Part shown: positions 55,833-64,000 of the stretch, piece after piece | How the letters are laid out: every line of letters begins with the position of its first letter | Numbering within the stretch: the first letter of the stretch is position 1 | Source: Cedecea davisae DSM 4568 | GTDB taxonomy: Bacteria; Pseudomonadota; Gammaproteobacteria; Enterobacterales; Enterobacteriaceae | Length of the DNA stretch: 64,000 nt | Direction of reading: 5' to 3' | Assembly: GCF_000412335.2 (NCBI RefSeq) | Contig: NZ_KE161030.1 | Coordinates: 3,038,595-3,102,594 of the forward strand | The notes under the pieces: model-generated | Database searches by the model: none | Seen by the model: the letters and a program-made list of their open reading frames with translations, nothing else | What the model was told of the DNA's origin: nothing | Program-made: the position numbers and the translations under genes

Positions 55833-56060
55833 ATGCCACAAACATCCCGCTATAGTGACGAACAAGTTGAAGCGATGCTGACCGAACTGGCCGGTGTGCT
55901 GGAAAAACACCACGCGCCTACCGATCTTTCCCTGATGGTGCTGGGAAATATGGTCACCAACCTGATTAATACCAGCGTGGCGTCCGCTCAGCGTCGTCCT
56001 CTGGCTCGCTCCTTTGCTGAGGCGCTTCAAGCCTCGGTGAGCGAAGATAAAGCCCACTAA
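55833..56060 (+). CDS. yejL: YejL family protein
   Basis: 75 residues, all-helical, strongly like E. coli Yej[49 protein letters not shown]. Function not known. It is 19 bp upstream of yejM and is probably cotranscribed with it. Confidence 0.95.
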   Translation: MPQTSRYSDEQVEAMLTELAGVLEKHHAPTDLSLMVLGNMVTNLINTSVASAQRRPLARSFAEALQASVSEDKAH

Positions 56061-56079
56061 GGAACTATCGTAACAAGTT

Positions 56080-57843
56080 ATGGTGACTAACCGTCAGCGC
56101 TACCGCGAAAAAGTTTCCCAGATGGTCAGCTGGGGGCACTGGTTCGCCCTGTTTAATATCCTGCTGGCCATGCTGCTGGGTAGCCGCTATCTGTTTATTG
56201 CCGACTGGCCAACAACGCTCACCGGGCGCGTTTACTCGTACCTGAGCGTTGTTGGGCACTTTAGCTTTCTGGTTTTTGCCACCTATTTACTGGTGGTATT
56301 CCCGCTAACGTTTATCGTGATGTCGCAGCGCCTGCTGCGGTTTATCAGCGCGGCCCTTGCCACGGCGGGGATGACGCTATTACTGATAGACAGCGAAGTT
56401 TTCACTCGCTTCCATCTCCACCTTAACCCCACCGTCTGGGAGTTGGTGATAAACCCCGACCAGGGCGAGATGGCGCGTGACTGGCAGCTGATGTTTATCA
56501 GCGTGCCGGTGATTTTACTGATTGAGATGCTGTTCGCGACCTGGAGCTGGCAGAAGCTGCGCAGCCTTGGCCGCCGACGTAAATACGTGCGCCCGGTCGT
56601 GACGCTGTTCTTTATCTCCTTCTTTAGCAGCCACCTGATGTATATCTGGGCTGACGCTAACTTCTACCGCCCGATTACCATGCAGCGGGCGAACCTGCCG
56701 CTCTCCTATCCGATGACGGCGCGGCGTTTTCTTGAAAAACACGGCCTGCTCGATGCAAAAGAATACGAACGTCGCCTGGTTGAGCAAGGTAGCCCGGAAG
56801 CCCTTTCGGTGCAGTATCCGCTCAGTAATTTGCAGTTCCGCGATATGGGCATCGGCAATAATGTGCTGCTGATTACCGTCGACGGGCTGAATGCCGAAAG
56901 CGTAGCGAAAGATATGCCCGCGCTTAGCGAGTTTGCCGGGAGCAATATCAGCTTCACTCAACATATGAGTTCAGGGAACAGTACCGACAGCGGTATCTTT
57001 GGCCTGTTCTACGGCATCTCCCCGGCTTATATGGACGGCGTGCTCTCCTCCCGCACGCCTGCCGCACTGATAACCGGCCTGAATCAGCAGGGCTACCAGC
57101 TCGGCCTGTTTGCCTCGGATGGTTTCGATTCATCCATGTATCGCCAGGCCCTGCTCTCTGATTTTTCTCTGCGACCGGCGAAAAGCCAGGCCGACAGCCA
57201 GACCGCCTCCCAGTGGATTAACTGGCTGAATCAGTACGCTTCTGACGATAACCGCTGGTTCTCATGGGTGGCCTTCAACGGCACCAACGTTGATAACAGC
57301 GGCAACCAGCAGGCCTTCGAGCGCCGCTATTCGCGTGCGGCTGGCAGCGTTGACGACCAAATCAAACGCGTTCTGAATGCGCTACAGGAAGCCGGAAAAC
57401 TGCAAAATACCGTGGTCATTATTACCGCTGGCCACGGCATTCCGCTTGGCGATGAGCGCGACTCTTTCGCCTGGTCACGTTCGCGTATTCAGGTTCCGCT
57501 GGTTATTCACTGGCCGGGAACGCCTGCTCAGAGCATCAGCAAGCTTACCGACCACCAGGATGTGATGACCACCCTGATGCAGCGCCTGCTGCACGTTAAA
57601 ACGCCAGCCTATGAGTATTCTCAGGGTGAAGATCTGTTTGCCGCCACCCGCCGCAATAACTGGGTGATTGGTGCGGACAACAATACTCTGGCCGTGACGA
57701 CCCCGGAAATGACGCTGGTGCTGAGCAACAGCGGCAACTACCGGATGTACGATCTCAAAGGCCAGAGAATAGAAGAGACCAAACCGCAGCTTGATTTACT
57801 GCTGCAGGTGCTGACCGACGAGAAGCGCTTCATCGCTAACTAA
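56080..57843 (+). CDS. yejM: Inner membrane LPS-sensing metalloprotein YejM (PbgA)
   Basis: 587 residues. Five N-terminal helices (to about residue 190) are followed by a basic linker with RRRKYVR and a periplasmic sulphatase-like domain from about 240 (NVLLITVDGLNAESVAKDMP, SSGNSTDSGIFGLFYG, IITAGHGIPLGDE). It senses lipid A on the periplasmic face and controls LpxC breakdown through LapB. It is essential or near-essential in E. coli. Confidence 0.96.
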   Translation: MVTNRQRYREKVSQMVSWGHWFALFNILLAMLLGSRYLFIADWPTTLTGRVYSYLSVVGHFSFLVFATYLLVVFPLTFIVMSQRLLRFISAALATAGMTLLLIDSEVFTRFHLHLNPTVWELVINPDQGEMARDWQLMFISVPVILLIEMLFATWSWQKLRSLGRRRKYVRPVVTLFFISFFSSHLMYIWADANFYRPITMQRANLPLSYPMTARRFLEKHGLLDAKEYERRLVEQGSPEALSVQYPLSNLQFRDMGIGNNVLLITVDGLNAESVAKDMPALSEFAGSNISFTQHMSSGNSTDSGIFGLFYGISPAYMDGVLSSRTPAALITGLNQQGYQLGLFASDGFDSSMYRQALLSDFSLRPAKSQADSQTASQWINWLNQYASDDNRWFSWVAFNGTNVDNSGNQQAFERRYSRAAGSVDDQIKRVLNALQEAGKLQNTVVIITAGHGIPLGDERDSFAWSRSRIQVPLVIHWPGTPAQSISKLTDHQDVMTTLMQRLLHVKTPAYEYSQGEDLFAATRRNNWVIGADNNTLAVTTPEMTLVLSNSGNYRMYDLKGQRIEETKPQLDLLLQVLTDEKRFIAN

Positions 57844-57878
57844 TTGTTTACTTATAAGACAGTTAGCGTATGGCTCCC

Positions 57879-57906
57879 TTGCAATCAAATCGGAAAAATG
57901 TAGTAT
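57879..57906 (+). promoter_or_regulatory. Likely sigma-70 promoter of proL
   Basis: TTGCAA (57879-57884) and TAGTAT (57901-57906) are spaced by 16 bp, and the predicted start is about 7 bp before the tRNA. Confidence 0.55.
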
Positions 57907-57919
57907 TGGTCTTCTGCGT

Positions 57920-57996
57920 CGGCACGTAGCGCAGCCTGGTAGCGCACCGTCATGGGGTGTCGGGGGTCGGAGGTTCAAATCCTCTCGTGCCGACCA
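57920..57996 (+). tRNA. proL: tRNA-Pro (GGG anticodon), proL
   Basis: 77 nt ending in encoded CCA. The acceptor arms CGGCACG and CGTGCCG pair perfectly. The anticodon GGG sits in the loop CATGGGGTG, and GGTTCAAAT marks the T loop. It lies directly after yejM, as in E. coli. The sequence after it shows no integrase or duplicate 3' end. Confidence 0.97.
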
Positions 57997-58007
57997 AATA
58001 AACATTT

Positions 58008-58037
58008 AAAACCAGCCTCTTACGGCTGGTTTTTTTG
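58008..58037. terminator. Bidirectional terminator between proL and mgtE
   Basis: AAACCAGCC and GGCTGGTTT form a nine-base-pair stem with loop TCTTAC, followed by TTTTTTG on the plus strand and by a shorter T-run on the minus strand, so it may serve both genes. Confidence 0.85.
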
Positions 58038-58060
58038 TGTCTGAAAACCGAAAACCGGGA

Positions 58061-59488
58061 TTACAGCAGGAACAGCGTCGCCAGGCCGAGGAAGATAAAG
58101 AACCCGCCGGTGTCGGTAATTGCCGTAATCATGACGCTTGCACCCACCGCCGGATCTTTGCCGAGTTTGGCCATCGTCATCGGGATAACCACGCCCATTA
58201 GCGCGGCGACCAGCAGGTTGAGGATCATCGCCAGCGTCATTACGCCGCCCATCGCCGCATCGTTATACAGCAGCCAGGTTACGCAACCCATTACCCCGCC
58301 CCAAACCAGGCCGTTTATCAGCGCTACGCCCAGTTCACGCAGCATCAGGAAGGAGATGTTCCCGGCCTGAATATGCTGCAAAGCCAGCGCCCGCACGATC
58401 ATCGTAATAGTTTGGTTCCCGGTGTTTCCGCCGATACCGGCAACAATTGGCATCAGGGAGGCCAGCGCCACCAGTTGGGAAATCGTATGCTCAAACAGGC
58501 CAATCACGCGGGAAGCGACAAAAGCGGTACACAGGTTTATTGCCAGCCACGCCCAGCGGGTTTTGACGGCCTTGCTCACCGGGGCAAAAACATCCTCTTC
58601 GGCGCTCAGGCCGCCCATGCGGCGCAGGTCGCTGTCGGTCTCTTCGTAAACCACGTCAACGATCTCGTCGACCGTTAAGCGCCCCATCAGCTTGCCGGTG
58701 CTGTCGATTACCGCGGCGCTGATCAAGTCATCTCGTTCAAAGGTACGAGCGGCCTTTTCATCATGGTCTTCCGGTGCAAAACAGGTCGGATTGTCATCCA
58801 TCACCTTCAGCACCGGCGTCTGCGGAGGATGCAGCAGGATAGCCGTCAATTCCAGCTCGCCTAATAGAGTTTTATCCCGGCTGGTGACAAAGAGTTTATC
58901 GGTATTTTGAGGGACTTTACCGCGGATACGCAGGTAGCGCTGCACTACTTCCAGCGTCACGTCGGGACGCACGGTGATCACTTCAAAGTCCATGATCGCC
59001 CCGACGCTATGTTTGTCATAGTGCAGGATGCGGCGAACCTGGGTGCGTTCATTTTGCGGCAACGTTGCCAGCAGGCGGCCCACCAGGTCACGCGGGAGGT
59101 ATTGAGCAAGGTAGATCTGATCGTCGATATCCAGCGGGCGCAGCGCGTTAAGCAGGGCTTTATCGCTCATATCTTCAATCAGGTCATCCCAGAGCGTTTC
59201 CGAGGCCTCCACCAGTACGCTACCGCGTCTCTCTTCGGTTATCAGGCTCCACAGCGCCTGACGCTCTTCCGTCGGCAGCGCTTCCAGGACATCGGCGAGA
59301 TCCGGCGCGGGCAGCCGCCCTACCAGCGTCACTATCTCGGCGATATCCTGTTCGGCGGTTTGCGTTTCAGCAAAGGGTTCTTTTGCCAGAATGCCGCTGG
59401 CGACGGCTTTATTAGTTAGCAGGAGTTGAAGAATGCGCGCGCGGTCCAGGTCACGCTCTTTGGTGCTGTATTTCTGAGTAGATGTCAT
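58061..59488 (-). CDS. mgtE: Magnesium channel/transporter MgtE
   Basis: 475 residues. An N-terminal helical MgtE_N domain (about 35-140), two CBS domains (about 143-270) and five membrane helices in the last 165 residues are present. The pore-region PIVAGIGGNTGNQTITMIVR and the ASVMITAITDTGGFFIFLGL (with Asp ligand) are diagnostic. It admits Mg2+ and is gated by cytosolic Mg2+ through the N and CBS domains. E. coli K-12 has no mgtE at this place; proL is followed there by other genes. Confidence 0.94.
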   Translation of the reverse strand: MTSTQKYSTKERDLDRARILQLLLTNKAVASGILAKEPFAETQTAEQDIAEIVTLVGRLPAPDLADVLEALPTEERQALWSLITEERRGSVLVEASETLWDDLIEDMSDKALLNALRPLDIDDQIYLAQYLPRDLVGRLLATLPQNERTQVRRILHYDKHSVGAIMDFEVITVRPDVTLEVVQRYLRIRGKVPQNTDKLFVTSRDKTLLGELELTAILLHPPQTPVLKVMDDNPTCFAPEDHDEKAARTFERDDLISAAVIDSTGKLMGRLTVDEIVDVVYEETDSDLRRMGGLSAEEDVFAPVSKAVKTRWAWLAINLCTAFVASRVIGLFEHTISQLVALASLMPIVAGIGGNTGNQTITMIVRALALQHIQAGNISFLMLRELGVALINGLVWGGVMGCVTWLLYNDAAMGGVMTLAMILNLLVAALMGVVIPMTMAKLGKDPAVGASVMITAITDTGGFFIFLGLATLFLL

Positions 59489-59548
59489 AAATAAACTATT
59501 CCCTTGAAACGACGAGTTAGTTTATAGCCTGAGAAGATGAAGAAAACA

Positions 59549-59577
59549 AAAACCAGCCGTGAATGACTGGTTTTTTT
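59549..59577 (-). terminator. Terminator after yojI
   Basis: AAACCAG and CTGGTTT pair in an imperfect stem and are followed by T residues on either strand, directly after the yojI stop. Confidence 0.6.
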
Positions 59578-59584
59578 ATTTTGT

Positions 59585-61234
59585 TTAACAATTGCCGGTT
59601 CTTGCGACCGCGTCCCGCGAGGCTTGCTCACGCTCATGGCCGGTAAGCTCGCTAAGCTGCCCCTGACGCATCTCCAGCAGGCGGTCGGCGTGAATAAAGT
59701 AATGGTCATCGTGGCTGATGGCGAACACGGTTTTGCCCATTTGCTGCATCAGCGGCAGCAGCACCTGATAGAATTCGCGACGGAAATGCGGGTCCTGATC
59801 GGCAGCCCACTCATCCAGCAGGATGATGTCTCGTTCTTCGGCCAGGGCAAGCAGCAGCGCCACGCGCTTGCGCTGCCCTTTCGACAGCTTCAGATTAAGG
59901 ATGGTGCCGTTTTCCAGCTCCAGCTTATTATTCATCTTCAGGCGTTCAAGCCAGGTGGCAATCAGCCCCGGGTTTGCCTCGCTGCCCTGCGGCCCCAGTA
60001 GGCGGTCAAACAGCCATACGTCGGTAAACACCGCCGAGAACAGCTTGCGGTAGTCGTTCTGGTTCGCCGCATCAATTTTTTTACCGTCGAGATAAATCGC
60101 CCCGCTCACCGGCTGATAGAGGCCGGTGAGCAGCATTGCCAGGGTAGATTTCCCGCTGCCGTTGCCGCCAATAAGGAACAGCAGTTCGCCGCGTTTTATC
60201 GTGAGGTTAAGCGGGCCAACGCTGAAATTATTATCGCCATACTGGAAAACCACTTCACGCATTTCCAGCTGTTGCCAGCTTTCTGCTTCTTTCGAGCGCG
60301 GGAAGGCTTCATCGTAAGGGGCCAGCTGGAATTTATTCAGCTTGTTGAAAGCAACCTGCGCGCTGAGTAGCGTAGGCAAAGCGCCGACGGCAGAAAGCAG
60401 CGGCGTGCGCAGGAACAAAAGCGTTAAAGAGAAAGTCGCCGCCACGTTGGTGTCTGACCAGCCAAGACTGTTTGCCATGTAAAACACCAGGCCAATAGCG
60501 CCCAGCATCATGATATTTGACCAGTTGACCGCGCTGAGGTGGAAGGTATCGGCCCGGATAATATGGCTGCGGTATTCTGCCGCATGAGGCGTGTAGGTAT
60601 CTTCATAGACCCGCTCGGCGCGTTCGCGGTTCAGCGCCAGCTCCTTGCGCCCTTCTATCACGGTTTGATAGTCGTTATAAAGCTTGTCTTCTATCTCACG
60701 CAGCTGCGCCATGTGCTTATAAACGCGGGATACCAGCAGGTAGCCACCAACAATGGTGACCACCAGCCAGACGGTCGTCACCCCCAGCATTTTAGGCGAC
60801 AGCCAGGCAAGATAGGCCGCCGAGCCAATAGCCAGGATAATGCCCTGAACCAGTTCCGGCAGGCGCACAAAGGCAATAGTAATATTGCGCACGTCGCTGG
60901 TTAAGCCCGCCAGCAGCGCAGAGCTGCCGAGTTGCTCCACGCGTTCAACGTCGGTGTCCATTAAGCGTTTTATAAATTCGCTACGCAGGCGGAAAACAAA
61001 ATGGTGACCAAGCGTGGTTAAAGCCAGCTGCGAGCCGAGCGTTACCGCCATTAACAGCAGCAGTAAGCCAAGAAATTCAGGCAGTACCGACAAAGAAATA
61101 TCGGGCGTTTCAATCAGACGCTGATTAATGAAGGCGATAAGACCGATGCCAAGCGCCGCGCTTACCAGGCTGAGCGCCATAACCATCATAAAAGGCCAGC
61201 GATACTGGCGGTAGACCACACGTAGCAGTTCCAT
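59585..61234 (-). CDS. yojI: Peptide-exporting ABC transporter YojI
   Basis: 549 residues. Six membrane helices (about 10-280) are fused to an ABC ATPase with Walker [12 protein letters not shown], signature LSKGQRKRV and Walker [15 protein letters not shown]. coli YojI exports microcin J25 and related peptides with TolC. Start chosen at 61234 ([15 protein letters not shown]) to match E. coli; the frame is open to 61288. Followed by a terminator. Confidence 0.93.
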   Translation of the reverse strand: MELLRVVYRQYRWPFMMVMALSLVSAALGIGLIAFINQRLIETPDISLSVLPEFLGLLLLLMAVTLGSQLALTTLGHHFVFRLRSEFIKRLMDTDVERVEQLGSSALLAGLTSDVRNITIAFVRLPELVQGIILAIGSAAYLAWLSPKMLGVTTVWLVVTIVGGYLLVSRVYKHMAQLREIEDKLYNDYQTVIEGRKELALNRERAERVYEDTYTPHAAEYRSHIIRADTFHLSAVNWSNIMMLGAIGLVFYMANSLGWSDTNVAATFSLTLLFLRTPLLSAVGALPTLLSAQVAFNKLNKFQLAPYDEAFPRSKEAESWQQLEMREVVFQYGDNNFSVGPLNLTIKRGELLFLIGGNGSGKSTLAMLLTGLYQPVSGAIYLDGKKIDAANQNDYRKLFSAVFTDVWLFDRLLGPQGSEANPGLIATWLERLKMNNKLELENGTILNLKLSKGQRKRVALLLALAEERDIILLDEWAADQDPHFRREFYQVLLPLMQQMGKTVFAISHDDHYFIHADRLLEMRQGQLSELTGHEREQASRDAVARTGNC

Positions 61235-61317
61235 CGTTCCACACCTACAAAACAAAACAGCGAGCAGTTTAAACAGCTCGCCGGTCACATCAAGAATAAT
61301 TCTTATTTTTATTTGCC

Positions 61318-61959
61318 TTATGAGGCTTTACGGAAGGTCAGGTTGTAGCGGAAGGCATCCGTCAAGGGATGGAAACCGGGTTTGAGCGGCAAAATACCGT
61401 GGTAAAAAAGCCGGGAAGCACCGCCCCATACCACGACATCACTGTGCTCCAGCATGACGCGTTTGAGCGGGTCGCTCCGCTGCAGGCCGCCAAACTGAAA
61501 TACCGCAGGCAGTCCGAGCGAGACAGAGACAATCGGCTGGCCGAGATTGGGTTCATCCTTGTCCTGATGCAGCGACAGTTTAGTGCCGGGCGCGTAACGG
61601 TTAATAAGACACGCATCCGGCTCAAAGTTGGGATAACCCGCGGCAAGAGAAGCCCGGTCTGAAAGCGCCCGGAAGGCTGCGGGGATCTGCGGCCAGGGCT
61701 GGCCGGTCTGCGAGTCCTCAGGAGAATACAGGTAGCCGTGCTGATTGGTGCTCCAGCCAACGCTGCCGCAGTTGGTCATCGCAACCGACATAATATGCCC
61801 TCCGGGGGTGACCATATGGCGGAACGGTGCCTGTTGCGCCAGGCTGTGGATGTCCATCATCAGGGCAGCGGCTTCATCCCGCGCAAAACGGCGTAAAATT
61901 GTCGCCCCCTCGGCCAGCGGCTCTTCCCACGGTTCATCCCCGGCAAACAAGTCCAGCAT
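61318..61959 (-). CDS. alkB: DNA oxidative demethylase AlkB
   Basis: 213 residues, 2-oxoglutarate/Fe(II) dioxygenase. The HxD part of the iron triad is in [10 protein letters not shown], the distal His in LFYHGI, and the 2-oxoglutarate Arg in RYNLTFR. It removes methyl groups from 1-methyladenine and 3-methylcytosine. Its ATG overlaps the ada stop by one base, so it is coupled to ada. Confidence 0.96.
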   Translation of the reverse strand: MLDLFAGDEPWEEPLAEGATILRRFARDEAAALMMDIHSLAQQAPFRHMVTPGGHIMSVAMTNCGSVGWSTNQHGYLYSPEDSQTGQPWPQIPAAFRALSDRASLAAGYPNFEPDACLINRYAPGTKLSLHQDKDEPNLGQPIVSVSLGLPAVFQFGGLQRSDPLKRVMLEHSDVVVWGGASRLFYHGILPLKPGFHPLTDAFRYNLTFRKAS

Positions 61960-63029
61960 TACTCCTCCTGTCGTTGCGCTTCGTTTTCCAGCAGCTGACG
62001 TTTACGCTCCACGCCCCAGCGGTAGCCGGAGAGGCTGCCGTCGTTACGAATAACGCGATGGCAAGGAATGACAATGGCCAGGGTGTTGGCCGCACAGGCT
62101 CCGGCCACCGCTCGTACTGCACCGGGCCTGCCGATGCGGGCGGCTAATTCACGATAGCTAACCGTCTCTCCCGGCGGGATAGCCCGCAGAGCCTGCCAGA
62201 CTTGCTGTTGAAACGCCGTCCCGCGGATATCCAGCGGCAGGCTAAATTCTGTTCCTGGCGCTTCAATAAAGCTCACTACCTGAGCCACGCGGGCGGCAAA
62301 TTTGTCGTCGCCAGCGGTAAGCAGCGAGCGAGGAAACTCGGCTTCAAGTTCATGGATCAGCGCTTCGGGGCTTTCGCCCAGCAAGATAGCGCAAATTCCA
62401 CGTTCACTTTCTGCAACCAGAAACTCGCCCAGCCGACAGCTGCCCACCACAAACTGGATGCTGGCGCTCACCCCACCACGGCGATACTGGCTGGCGGTCA
62501 TGCCGAGCGCGGAATCGGCCTGGTGATAAAAGGCGCTGCCGGACTGAAAACCTGCATCATAGATGGCGCGCGTCACCTCTTTGCCCTGGGCAAGCTCCTC
62601 GCGCAGGCGGCGTGCCCGGTGGGCTTTTTGCCAGGCGTTTGGCGTTAAGCCGGTGACGCTTTTAAACAGCCGGTGAAAATGGAAGCTGCTCATCGCGACC
62701 CGCCCCGCCAGCTCATCCAGCGTTAGCGGAGAGACGCTGGCCTCAATAATACGGCAGGCTTCCTCGATACGCGCAACGCGCTGAAGCTCAGGAGACAGTT
62801 TATCCGGCTGGCAGCGTTTACAGGCACGGAAGCCCGCGTTTTGTGCGGCCTCCGGGGTACTAAAAAATTCCGTATTTTCACGCAGCGGGCGGCGGGCGCT
62901 ACAGGAAGGTCGGCAAAATATACCGGTGGTTTTGACGGCGAAAACAAATTCGCCGTCTGCCCCGGCGTCGCGTGCCTCTACAGCCTGCCAGCGCTGCTGT
63001 TGAGTGATGTAATCGTTATGCTGTTTCAT
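61959..63029 (-). CDS. ada: Bifunctional methylphosphotriester/O6-methylguanine transferase and activator Ada
   Basis: 356 residues. The N-terminal zinc domain carries C38 in FCRPSC, with partner Cys in CKRC, that accepts methyl from phosphotriesters. An AraC-type HTH (MSSFHFHRLFKSVTGLTPNA) follows, then the methyltransferase domain with PCHRVIR (active Cys near 320). Once methylated it activates ada-alkB. An Ada-box-like site lies upstream. Order ada-alkB matches E. coli. Confidence 0.97.
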   Translation of the reverse strand: MKQHNDYITQQQRWQAVEARDAGADGEFVFAVKTTGIFCRPSCSARRPLRENTEFFSTPEAAQNAGFRACKRCQPDKLSPELQRVARIEEACRIIEASVSPLTLDELAGRVAMSSFHFHRLFKSVTGLTPNAWQKAHRARRLREELAQGKEVTRAIYDAGFQSGSAFYHQADSALGMTASQYRRGGVSASIQFVVGSCRLGEFLVAESERGICAILLGESPEALIHELEAEFPRSLLTAGDDKFAARVAQVVSFIEAPGTEFSLPLDIRGTAFQQQVWQALRAIPPGETVSYRELAARIGRPGAVRAVAGACAANTLAIVIPCHRVIRNDGSLSGYRWGVERKRQLLENEAQRQEE

Positions 63030-63098
63030 GGCTGTAACCTCATGCTTATCGTAACGATACCATCATGGACTGGCTTGCCGGATGAAAAACCCGCGTTC

Positions 63099-63111
63099 TT
63101 GCTTTTTAATT
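63099..63111 (-). promoter_or_regulatory. Ada box upstream of ada
   Basis: On the minus strand the sequence reads AATTAAAAAGCAA, which fits the Ada consensus AAT-N6-GCAA, and it lies about 70-80 bp before the ada start as in E. coli. It overlaps the 3' end of apbE. Confidence 0.65.
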
Positions 63112-64000
63112 TTTCTCGCTAAGCAGGAAGGTTTTAAACTGAGGCGACATCCAGCTGCGGAACCCGTCGCCTTCTTTACTGATGAGGTAGACCGCAAGCC
63201 CTTCTTTCTCAGCAACCTGTTTCGCCTTTTCCTCACCCAGCACCATCAGCCCGGTATCCCAGCCGTCTGCTTCCATTGCTGTCGGCGCGATAACCGTTGC
63301 CGACACCAGTTTATGTTCGATTGGCCGCCCGGTTTGCGGATTGATGATGTGTGAAATACGTTTCCCGTCCAGCTCATAATAGTTGCGATAGCTGCCGGAT
63401 GTGCTGATGCCGTGACCGTTGACATCCACCATCGCCTGTACCGCATTCTCGCGATCCGTCGGCTTCTGGATAGCCACTCGCCATGCTTTCCCCTGCGGGT
63501 TGGTGCCGCGCGTGGTGACAGCGCCCCCAACTGAAACAAGGTAGCGACTAATGCCGTTTTGCTCCATCAGGCGCGCAAGATGATCCGCCGCGTAGCCTTC
63601 GCCGATGGTCGAGAGATCGACATACAGGCCGGGCAGATCTTTTTGTAACCATTGCTTCCCGGAAGCGTTAATCACCTTCAGATGCTGTAAGCCGGTCAGC
63701 GCTTTCGCGGCGTCTATTTGCGCCTGGTTTGGCGTATGCGGAGGCTGTTTGTCCGGCCCGAATCCCCAAAGGTTGACCAGCGGCCCAACGGTGATATCCA
63801 TCGCGCCATCGGTCTTTGCTCCAATACGCAGCGCCATAGTAATGATATCGCTCATCGCCTCGCTCACCGGGTAAGGCTCTGTGCTGGCCGACTGGTTAAA
63901 AAGCGACAACGCCGACTCTTTTTTCCAGGTCGACATCAGCCAGTCATCACCGTCAAGCTGAGCCTGAATTTTGTCTTTAAGCTGCGCTTGCTGAGCTTTA
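63106..64000 (-). CDS. apbE: FAD:protein FMN transferase ApbE (partial)
   Basis: The frame continues through the right edge, so the signal peptide and first residues are missing (about 297 residues visible). ApbE features are the GEGYAADHLARLMEQNG segment, VSVGGAVTTRGTNPQGKAWR and the Mg-binding THAR-like VIAPTAMEADGWDTGLMVLG. It attaches FMN to Thr of Nqr/Rnf subunits and other flavoproteins in the periplasm. An internal ATG at 63936 is not the start. Followed by ada, as in E. coli. Confidence 0.95.
   Translation of the reverse strand, partial: KAQQAQLKDKIQAQLDGDDWLMSTWKKESALSLFNQSASTEPYPVSEAMSDIITMALRIGAKTDGAMDITVGPLVNLWGFGPDKQPPHTPNQAQIDAAKALTGLQHLKVINASGKQWLQKDLPGLYVDLSTIGEGYAADHLARLMEQNGISRYLVSVGGAVTTRGTNPQGKAWRVAIQKPTDRENAVQAMVDVNGHGISTSGSYRNYYELDGKRISHIINPQTGRPIEHKLVSATVIAPTAMEADGWDTGLMVLGEEKAKQVAEKEGLAVYLISKEGDGFRSWMSPQFKTFLLSEKN

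Noticed and set aside
57920..57996. proL as an attachment site for a mobile element
   Set aside because: No integrase, no repeat of the tRNA 3' end and normal backbone genes on both sides.

Overview
The window comes from the chromosome of an enterobacterium (family Enterobacteriaceae). Almost every backbone protein is recognisable as the counterpart of an Escherichia coli gene from the lysP-fru-yei-yej-proL-ada stretch, in nearly the same order, in GC-rich DNA. The genus cannot be fixed from the sequence alone. Differences from E. coli are an extra polar amino acid ABC operon after lysP, a decayed toxin-antitoxin pair between nfo and fruA, a copper-uptake-like trio before yeiP, a DOPA-dioxygenase-family gene after rplY, and mgtE placed between proL and yojI.

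Layout: 1-7427 holds a Fur-type siderophore/haem binding protein (cut by the window edge), lysP, a four-gene amino acid ABC operon, yeiE and divergent yeiH. 7504-13319 holds nfo, the antitoxin with an internally deleted toxin, and the fruBKA operon with two Cra operators. setB follows (13320-14504).

14676-33311 is an 18.6-kb AT-rich mobile island. A large serine recombinase has inserted it into yeiW, splitting that gene: the C-terminal part lies at the left junction and the N-terminal 28 residues at the right junction. Both junctions share GGCTTGCC. The rejoined island ends form a long imperfect palindrome centred on TT, as expected of an attP site. The island also carries its own complete, diverged yeiW. 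Its other cargo is a three-gene cassette of envelope-type proteins, a metal-handling module (VIT-family carrier, cytochrome b561-like protein, P1B ATPase with a C-terminal hemerythrin domain, cytochrome b562, CDF transporter), a small serine resolvase, a two-gene CBASS anti-phage system (CD-NTase plus SLATT membrane effector), a duplicated and partly decayed satellite-phage-like module with a Rep-like Gp2/YfjJ protein and a striking AT-loop hairpin, and a DUF4236 membrane protein.

33283-64000 returns to backbone: the yeiW 5' remnant, a Met/His-rich small protein, a TonB-dependent copper receptor and a small membrane protein; yeiP, yeiQ, yeiR, lpxT, mepS, pdeN, the yejABEF peptide importer, yejG, bcr, rsuA, radD, rplY, a DOPA-dioxygenase-family protein, yejK, yejL, yejM, tRNA-Pro (proL), mgtE, yojI, then the ada-alkB alkylation-repair operon and apbE (cut by the right edge).

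The strongest leads are the site-specific insertion into yeiW with a carried replacement copy, the readable attP/attB architecture, the compact CBASS operon, and the iron/manganese-themed metal module whose ATPase ends in a hemerythrin domain.
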